The translations under genes and the position numbers were made by a program. The notes under the pieces are model-generated. The model searched no databases. It was not told where the DNA came from and saw only the letters and a list, made by a program, of their open reading frames with translations. From Candidatus Hydrogenedentota bacterium (lineage in GTDB: Bacteria; Hydrogenedentota; Hydrogenedentia; Hydrogenedentales; CAITNO01), in the NCBI GenBank assembly GCA_023145975.1, contig JAGLCZ010000370.1, positions 1-7,720 on the forward strand: a stretch of DNA of 7,720 nucleotides. Reading direction: 5' to 3'. The first letter of the stretch is position 1; every line of letters begins with the position of its first letter. Positions 6,401 through 7,720 of the stretch are shown here, one piece after another.

Positions 6401-7720
6401 CCAACCCGCGTGAGCATAGGCGGCGTAGTATCGACTACATTTACCGTGCGTGTTGCTTCCACAACGGGATTCGCTGCCGCATCGGACACGGTGTACACAA
6501 TTGTATAAGTATCTGGTATGCCCGTGTCTACTGGATTGACCGTTACAATAGCGCCAATAAGGTTGCCGTCACAAGCATCAACTGCCGTTGCACCTGCATC
6601 GCTGTAGGTATTGCCGCATTCCACTGTAACCGGGTTTTCACCTGTCACAGTAAGTATCGGTAATGTGTTGTCCGTTACAGAGACTACGCGCATAATCGTT
6701 ACTGCCGCGTTCCCGCTCAGGTCGATTACATCATACAGTAGTTCATAATCCCCTGCGAGATCGGTATTTACAGAACCCGTTACCTGAATAAAACTGCTCA
6801 AGTCCCCATTACAATTGTCAAATGCCGCTGCACCGGGGTCGTCAAAGGGAATGGCACACTCAATGTCCACTACTGTACTACCGATGAGGCTTATTGCAGG
6901 GGGCGTATTATCCGGCATACACTCAATATTGTACCATTGAAAAAAAGGATAACTCACGTCTTCGTCTATAGCCCATACAGAAGTATAGTCCCAGTCGACA
7001 AAAGAGACCTGACGTTTCATTTGATAGGTGTGCAGTTTCGTACCACCCCCGGCAGACGAGTCCATGCCGCTCGCATCCATGTCCCAATAACTCTTTGTGA
7101 TAGTAATATTACCGCTTCCCACGAGCCCGCCTGCAGCAGAAGAAGCGGTTACTTCCCCGGCTGAGTAACATTCGCGAATCCTATGAGAACTGCTATCGCT
7201 ATAGCCTACGAGACCTCCAACACGATTGCGCCCATTCACTGCCCCGGTTGAAAAGCATTGTGTTAAGTGAACAAAACCCAGGTAGGAGTAGTATAAGGCT
7301 CCTATAAATCCACCAATCTCATCCTGAGTGCTGGTGACGTTCCCGGTAGAAAAACTTTGTGTTATATAGCACGTTGAATAGCAGTACCCTGCAAATCCAC
7401 CGGTATACCTGCGTCCGGATACTGTACCCGCAGCAAAGCATTTTTCTATGTTGGATTTCCTGCAGTACCCTGCAAACCCACCGGTATTTCCCCATCCGTG
7501 CACACTTGCATCTGTATTGGTACCGCATAAAAGTGCAGTCCCATACTCTATGTAACCCACCACCCCGCCCGTATAGTTTGTTCCGGAGACACTGCCTACA
7601 ACAAAACAGTCTTCCATACGATTGTTAGTCCATCCTGCAATCCCGCCGGTGTATTCTTTCCCGGTTACTTCTCCAGCCATACGGCATTGGGAAACAGTAT
7701 TTGCACTATGCCCCGCAATC
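448..7720 (-). CDS. Giant multi-domain surface protein (GLUG / DUF5011 Ig-like array / PASTA / EF-hand / C-terminal anchor), 5'-partial
   Basis: One uninterrupted frame of over 7.2 kb encodes at least 2,423 residues and ends at TAA (448-450). The Met at 7680 is internal: upstream codons read IAGHSANTVSQCR, which fits a GLUG repeat, and no purine-rich Shine-Dalgarno precedes it. The real start and the expected signal peptide are therefore beyond the right edge. Domains in order (residues from that Met) are GLUG repeats 1-256, DUF5011-like Ig domains 257-577, a Big_5-like domain about 578-681, DUF5011-like domains 682-2219, PASTA 2221-2286, EF-hand pair about 2316-2356, Cys cluster 2367-2377 and a hydrophobic helix about 2390-2406. 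These families are typical of extracellular bacterial proteins. No catalytic domain is visible, so a structural, adhesive or stalk role is inferred. The Asp-rich DUF5011 loops and EF-hands suggest calcium-dependent rigidity. The gene appears monocistronic at its 3' side, with a terminator hairpin about 50 bases past the stop. Exact function and partners are unknown. Confidence 0.95.
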   Translation of the reverse strand, partial: IAGHSANTVSQCRMAGEVTGKEYTGGIAGWTNNRMEDCFVVGSVSGTNYTGGVVGYIEYGTALLCGTNTDASVHGWGNTGGFAGYCRKSNIEKCFAAGTVSGRRYTGGFAGYCYSTCYITQSFSTGNVTSTQDEIGGFIGALYYSYLGFVHLTQCFSTGAVNGRNRVGGLVGYSDSSSHRIRECYSAGEVTASSAAGGLVGSGNITITKSYWDMDASGMDSSAGGGTKLHTYQMKRQVSFVDWDYTSVWAIDEDVSYPFFQWYNIECMPDNTPPAISLIGSTVVDIECAIPFDDPGAAAFDNCNGDLSSFIQVTGSVNTDLAGDYELLYDVIDLSGNAAVTIMRVVSVTDNTLPILTVTGENPVTVECGNTYSDAGATAVDACDGNLIGAIVTVNPVDTGIPDTYTIVYTVSDAAANPVVEATRTVNVVDTTPPMLTRVGADPVTVECGDTYNEAGVIAADACDGDLSSSIITANPTNTGTPGSYTITYNISDSAANAASELTRTVNVVDTTAPVITLLGAVPQAVTVGESYEELGATANDICDGDLTAEISIDAGDVNTNVNGSYNVSYNVSDTAANAATETVRTVLVTGQPFVKQVAVEDSYNVLVTFSKTMSAGAADTANYTISDTGTLSEHPNSAAFVTGDTYRLTWICPELMHDGDDVTITVNGLVEDLDGIVMLPEGVTGTDVDGAIASAPIITLLGDNPTTAECGNSYSDAGATAEDACATDLTDSITIVNLVNVDLAGVYTVSYQMNDEGNNAAAEVIRTVNIIDTAAPVITLLGNGTVTTECDGSYSDAGATAFDSCDGNITSSIIVNDETVDLTVTGSYVITYNVSDMTANTAVEVTRTVNVVDTTVPLITLLGDAVTDIECSMDYTDAGAAADDLCDGNLTPSIVIVGNTIDTNTVGQNFVSYNVLDAAGNEAVEVIRTVNVIDTTVPVITLLGDAVVDVEGGTVYADAGATADDLCDGNLTPSIVIVGNTIDTNTVGQNIVSYNVLDTAGNEAIEVIRTVNVIDTTVPVITLLGDNPMPVECGSTFIDPGATATDNCNDDVLLTAAIQVTGTVNAAVPGSYSLTYTVLDDSNNMAQEIRAVTVSDTAPPELTVSGDLIVTAECSLAYSLGGTTAIDACEGNLGGVQTSLEPDQAGQTAWYWALDEAGTPLWSVGEPVRYDWNTPPTTAGDYLLLYLAVDTQGNTMPVLDGDGLPPIFDGMGDPNFMNGPDELAVDFARLIRVGDTTLPVLTLLGEQEVTLPCNTPYVEAGAEAADGCDGNLTGSIQTTGEVDNSLPGTYLLNYTVTDAAGNEGTAIRTVFVVSDAPPVITLLGDSDIRIEWGGSYVEPGWTAVDACNGDLTGDVVVEGIVDDGTLGVYILTYRVSDTSGENTSVSRTIRIEDSVSPVITLTGDNPMTVECSDTFTDPGAVAADNHDNGTQITAAIQITGNVNMAVKGSYTRTYNVNDTSGNAALPIQRTILVVDTTPPSIAVTGAVVAIAECGLEYLDAGAAAWDGCAGSLGAIQVTMELYETGLTAWYWALDESGVPLWNDTDPVTYAYDELVTNPGEYLLIYIAGDGEGNITPTLDADGLPPIFDGMGNPNFMNGPDDLAVDFARLVRVKDTLPPVVTLTGSSEVLVYCGETYTETGATAADVCDGDVTASLRISGNVNSFVTGTYPITYAADDSAGNEGTTTRLVHVSSANPPLLTLLGDLAIRVEWNGTYVEPGWTATDDCDGNLTDNVVVEGTVDTSTLGTYTLRYTVTSAAGNSISDTRTVRVEDSVIPEITLLGNTPMTVICGGVFTEPGATATDNHDGIITSQIQKTGTVNVRLPAFYTLYYSVTDSSGNEAVTTRTVEVTSDTIPTLTLVGTKVIESECGDEYDIPGAYAEDSCEGSLGAVQAALEHDQPGLTAWYWALDAAAVPLWSAGEPVRYAYDNLPNMTGNYLLVYVAVNSAGNTWPILDDTGIPPLFNAEGNPNFLDEQGELTINFARMVHISDTLSPFIMLDGETEITLDCNTTYEEAGMRAADYCEGNLTADIVITGNVDTSTAGVYTITYHVADQTGASGTAIRTVHVLEDLAPVITLAGGAETTVECGSSFEDPGATALDDCEGDLTHAIQIGGDRVDSSVPGVYEITYDVTDSFGNSAVQVIRTVTVVDKTRPIITLLGEAQMRIEYGSVFEDSGATAFDACDGDLTDRIGIQGDIVDTNIANTYSIHYSVTDNIGNKRTVIRQIIVLPPPVVRVPDIKDISIEEAREMLLTLLLYLEVEEEQYHTTIAAGHIISQTPLPESSVFSGSFITVVVSKGPEPGTEGENAEGEAIAEIAEMLIEQFENIDPDEDGRANLEDVQSILPEITEQQFNELDQDGDGYVNREELLAILEEDMAECSGCRACMGCCSEKVDTKMLHRMLGDWLLVGLSLVVLLTLTHKK
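451..582 (-). other. C-terminal Cys cluster, hydrophobic helix and basic tail (putative sorting/anchor signal)
   Basis: Residues 2367-2377 are CSGCRACMGCC, with Cys at 2367, 2370, 2373, 2376 and 2377. A 12-residue polar stretch follows (SEKVDTKMLHRM), then the hydrophobic segment LGDWLLVGLSLVVLLTL (about 2390-2406, bases 513-463), ending THKK. This three-part layout (short signature motif, one membrane-spanning helix, basic end) is the general plan of C-terminal sorting signals such as MYXO-CTERM, PEP-CTERM and GlyGly-CTERM. The Cys pattern is not one of those I can name. It lacks LPXTG. The cysteines could be a lipidation or processing site, or could bind metal. Anchoring of the C-terminus in a membrane is likely; the processing is inferred. 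Confidence 0.7.
604..780 (-). other. EF-hand pair (calcium-binding loops)
   Basis: Two 12-residue loops lie 28 residues apart. Loop 1 is DPDEDGRANLED (735-700, residue 2316), with Asp at positions 1, 3 and 5, Gly at 6 and Asp at 12. Loop 2 is DQDGDGYVNREE (651-616, residue 2344), a textbook loop with Glu at 12. Flanking helices are plausible (EIAEMLIEQFENI before loop 1; EITEQQFNEL before loop 2; LLAILEEDM after it). The acidic linker PEPGTEGENAEGEAIAE joins it to PASTA. The spacing fits a paired EF-hand rather than a dockerin with its shorter duplicated motif. Confidence 0.9.
823..1020 (-). other. PASTA domain
   Basis: Residues 2221-2286. VRVPDIKDISIEEAREMLL is the canonical PASTA opening (VPDv.G.s.eeA...L). 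It is followed by LEVEEEQYHTTIAAGHIISQ (the GxVisQ strand), then TPLPESSVFSGS and ITVVVSKGPEP (the final VSKG strand). PASTA domains are extracytoplasmic and best known from Ser/Thr kinases and penicillin-binding proteins, where some bind muropeptides. A single copy near the C-terminus of an Ig-like surface protein may contact peptidoglycan or simply act as a spacer. That role is inference; the domain call is firm. Confidence 0.9.
1021..1269 (-). other. Final DUF5011-like Ig domain (d21)
   Basis: Residues 2138-2219. The domain starts DKTRPIITLLGEAQMRIEYG, has FDACDGDLTDRI, then NTYSIHYSVTDNIGNKRT and VIRQIIVL, and ends in a PPP linker leading into PASTA. The first conserved Cys is replaced (EYG), recalling the EWG of the W-type domains. 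It is the last of 21 DUF5011-type domains and sits next to the membrane-proximal modules. Confidence 0.88.
1270..2403 (-). repeat. Four-domain cassette 3 (d17-d20), 378 residues, most diverged
   Basis: Residues 1760-2137. It contains P-type (NTPMTVICGGVFTEPGATA, d17, with DNHDG), long-form (d18, 1840-1977), standard (d19, from 1978, DCNTTYEEAGMRAADYCEG) and a fourth domain (d20, about 2058). d20 is not W-type: it has TTVECGSSFEDPGATALDDC. The fourth slot has therefore either reverted, been replaced by conversion, or kept the ancestral form. The long-form domain here is also the most divergent of the three (NPNFLDEQGELTINFARM). Confidence 0.8.
1750..2163 (-). other. Long-form DUF5011 variant domain, copy 3 (d18)
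   Basis: This domain has 138 residues. It keeps LTAWYWALDAAAVPLWSAGE, PVRYAYDNLP, GNYLLVYVAVNSAGN, LDDTGIPPLFNAEGNPNF and LTINFARMVHI. Residues constant in all three copies include TAWYWALD, PLW, PV.Y, PP(I/L)F, G(D/N)PNF and FAR, which are the best candidates for the structural or binding core of the insertion. Confidence 0.8.
2404..3540 (-). repeat. Four-domain cassette 2 (d13-d16), 379 residues
   Basis: Residues 1381-1759. It has the same architecture as cassette 1: P-type (DNPMTVECSDTFTDPGAVA, d13), long-form (d14, 1463-1601), standard (d15, from 1602, VLVYCGETYTETGATA) and W-type (AIRVEWNGTYVEPGWTATDD, d16, about 1682). In the P-type domain the second conserved Cys is replaced by His (DNHDNG). 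Base-level similarity to cassette 1 is obvious, for example the shared gtccattcatgaaattcgg at about 2921 and 4060. Confidence 0.85.
2878..3294 (-). other. Long-form DUF5011 variant domain, copy 2 (d14)
   Basis: This domain is 139 residues long and collinear with copy 1. Conserved positions include LTAWYWALDESGVPLW, PVTYAY, GEYLLIYIAGDGEGN, LDADGLPPIFDGMGNPNF and LAVDFARLVRV. The second insertion is nearly identical to copy 1 (LPPIFDGMG(D/N)PNFMNGP), while the linker after PLW differs, so different parts of the domain evolve at different rates. Confidence 0.8.
3541..4674 (-). repeat. Four-domain cassette 1 (d9-d12), 378 residues
   Basis: Residues 1003-1380. The order is a P-type domain (DNPMPVECGSTFIDPGATA, d9), a long-form domain (d10, residues 1084-1222), a standard domain starting TLLGEQEVTLPCN (d11, from 1223) and a W-type domain (IRIEWGGSYVEPGWTAVDAC, d12, from 1303). 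The same order and spacing recur in the next two cassettes. Cassette phase is arbitrary; I start it at the P-type domain because its DNPM motif is easiest to recognise. Confidence 0.85.
4015..4431 (-). other. Long-form DUF5011 variant domain, copy 1 (d10)
   Basis: This domain has 139 residues instead of about 80. It begins as normal DUF5011 (DTAPPELTVSGD, AECSLAYSLGGTTAIDACEG). After strand VQTSLEPDQAG comes an insertion with TAWYWALDEAGTPLW and EPVRYDW, then the normal GDYLLLYLAVDTQGN strand. A second insertion follows, PVLDGDGLPPIFDGMGDPNF, then ELAVDFARLIRV, which replaces the usual TRTVNVV end strand. The two insertions add about 59 residues. The fold of the added part and its function are not known to me. 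Confidence 0.8.
4641..5096. repeat. Near-identical 243-bp direct tandem repeat (inside d7/d8)
   Basis: The stretch from about 4641 to 4853 recurs at 4884-5096, an exact 243-base offset (81 codons, one domain). By eye there are about 11 mismatches over some 210 bases and no indel. Several lie at synonymous third positions. The block overlaps a domain junction, covering most of one domain plus the first strand of the next, as unequal crossing-over would produce. Similarity weakens outside the block, although the next copy (from about 5127) still shares short stretches such as the codons for ITLLGDAV. Confidence 0.9.
4675..5637 (-). other. DUF5011-like Ig domains d5-d8
   Basis: Four domains begin at residues 682, 760, 841 and 922. 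d5 has ECGNSYSDAGATAEDACATD, a variant lacking the usual CDG turn. d6 has TTECDGSYSDAGATAFDSCDG. d7 and d8 share the body DDLCDGNLTPSIVIVGNTID and the following TNTVGQN(F/I)VSYNVLD almost completely, so they are a recent duplication. d8 has VEGG where d7 has IECS, so its first conserved Cys is lost after or during the duplication. Confidence 0.88.
5638..5949 (-). other. Big_5-like Ig domain island within the DUF5011 array
   Basis: Residues about 578-681 do not fit the DUF5011 pattern. They read VKQVAVEDSYNVLVTFSKTM, then ADTANYTISDTGTL, VTGDTYRLTW and GDDVTITVNGLVEDLDG, ending TGTDVDGAIASAP before the next ITLLG. A 'V.V.FSK.M' strand, an 'A.NYTIS' strand and a late 'VTVNGL.D.DG' strand are the hallmarks of Big_5/SbsA-type Ig-like domains, which often lie inside surface-protein arrays. 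It splits the array into a four-domain and a seventeen-domain segment and may act as a hinge or spacer. The family label is by eye, so moderately sure. Confidence 0.6.
5950..6912 (-). other. DUF5011-like Ig domains d1-d4
   Basis: Four consecutive domains of about 80 residues begin at residues 257, 337, 417 and 497. Each follows the plan DTTxPxITLLG - VECGxxYxDxGAtAxDxCDGDLT - I...V(D/N)T..PG(T/S)Y.(I/V)(T/S)Y.VSD.A.N - TRTVNVVD, the signature of the Ig-like DUF5011 family (close to HYR-type domains) of bacterial surface proteins. d1 is the most divergent (AISLIG, DNCNGDLS). d4 lacks the first conserved Cys (AVTVGESYEELG) but keeps DICDGD. They form the first rod segment after the GLUG head and are followed by the Big_5-like island. 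Confidence 0.88.
6913..7720 (-). other. GLUG repeat region with C-terminal cap
   Basis: About eight units of 22-35 residues follow the pattern GG(I/V/F/L)(A/V/I)G ... (C/S)(F/Y)(S/A/V)xGxVxG. Clear examples are YTGGIAGW...DCFVVGSVSG, NTGGFAGYC...KCFAAGTVSG and VGGLVGYS...ECYSAGEVTA. The first unit is cut by the window edge. The array closes with SYWDMDASG, a Ser/Gly-rich stretch, YQMKRQ, WDYTSVWAID and YPFFQW. This matches the usual end of GLUG arrays in secreted bacterial proteins. GLUG repeats occur in surface proteins and some extracellular peptidases, probably as beta-helical or stacked beta structure. The units carry several cysteines (DCF, LLCG, YCRKS, KCF, CYST, QCF, ECY) that could form disulfides along the stack. 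A role in binding or adhesion is inference only. Confidence 0.85.

Noticed and set aside
7319..7628. Two short frames (one per strand) within the GLUG region
   Set aside because: Both overlap well-formed GLUG repeats of the main frame and lack any start context.
448..7720. Tandem arrays considered as a CRISPR or non-coding satellite
   Set aside because: The repeats are domain-length, keep one open frame for over 7.2 kb and encode recognisable Ig-like domains. Unit spacing and divergence do not fit a CRISPR.

Overview
The window is almost entirely one reading frame on the minus strand. It runs from the right edge (7720) to a TAA at 448-450 and encodes at least 2,423 residues of a giant, secreted, multi-domain surface protein. 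The true N-terminus lies outside the window. The first ATG (7678-7680) is not a start, because the 13 codons before it are open and continue the same repeat pattern. Residue numbers below count from the Met at 7680. A 447-base tail downstream of the gene holds a terminator hairpin, a palindromic intergenic element and one doubtful mini-ORF.

Domain order, N to C: (1) about eight GLUG repeats with their usual YWDMD...YPFFQW cap, residues 1-256; (2) four Ig-like domains of the DUF5011 type (d1-d4); (3) one different Ig-like domain resembling Big_5, about 578-681; (4) four more DUF5011 domains (d5-d8), two of them a recent 243-bp tandem duplication; (5) three tandem four-domain cassettes of 378, 379 and 378 residues (d9-d20), each with one 138-139-residue long-form domain carrying a WYWALD motif; (6) a last DUF5011 domain (d21); (7) a PASTA domain; (8) a pair of EF-hand calcium loops; (9) a C-terminal tail with a five-Cys cluster, one hydrophobic helix and a THKK end, which looks like a surface-sorting or anchoring signal.

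Nothing in the window is taxonomically decisive. GLUG, DUF5011, PASTA and EF-hand modules, a Cys-cluster/helix/basic tail and roughly 50% GC suggest an uncultured bacterium with a large secretome. The PVC, Hydrogenedentota and Lentisphaerae area is my guess from general recollection of similar tails. No LPXTG motif is present, which argues against a sortase-anchored Firmicutes protein. The protein is best read as a long calcium-stabilised adhesin or stalk tethered at its C-terminus. The most noteworthy points are the three-fold cassette, the long-form domain, the complementary cysteine losses in adjacent domains and the C-terminal tail.
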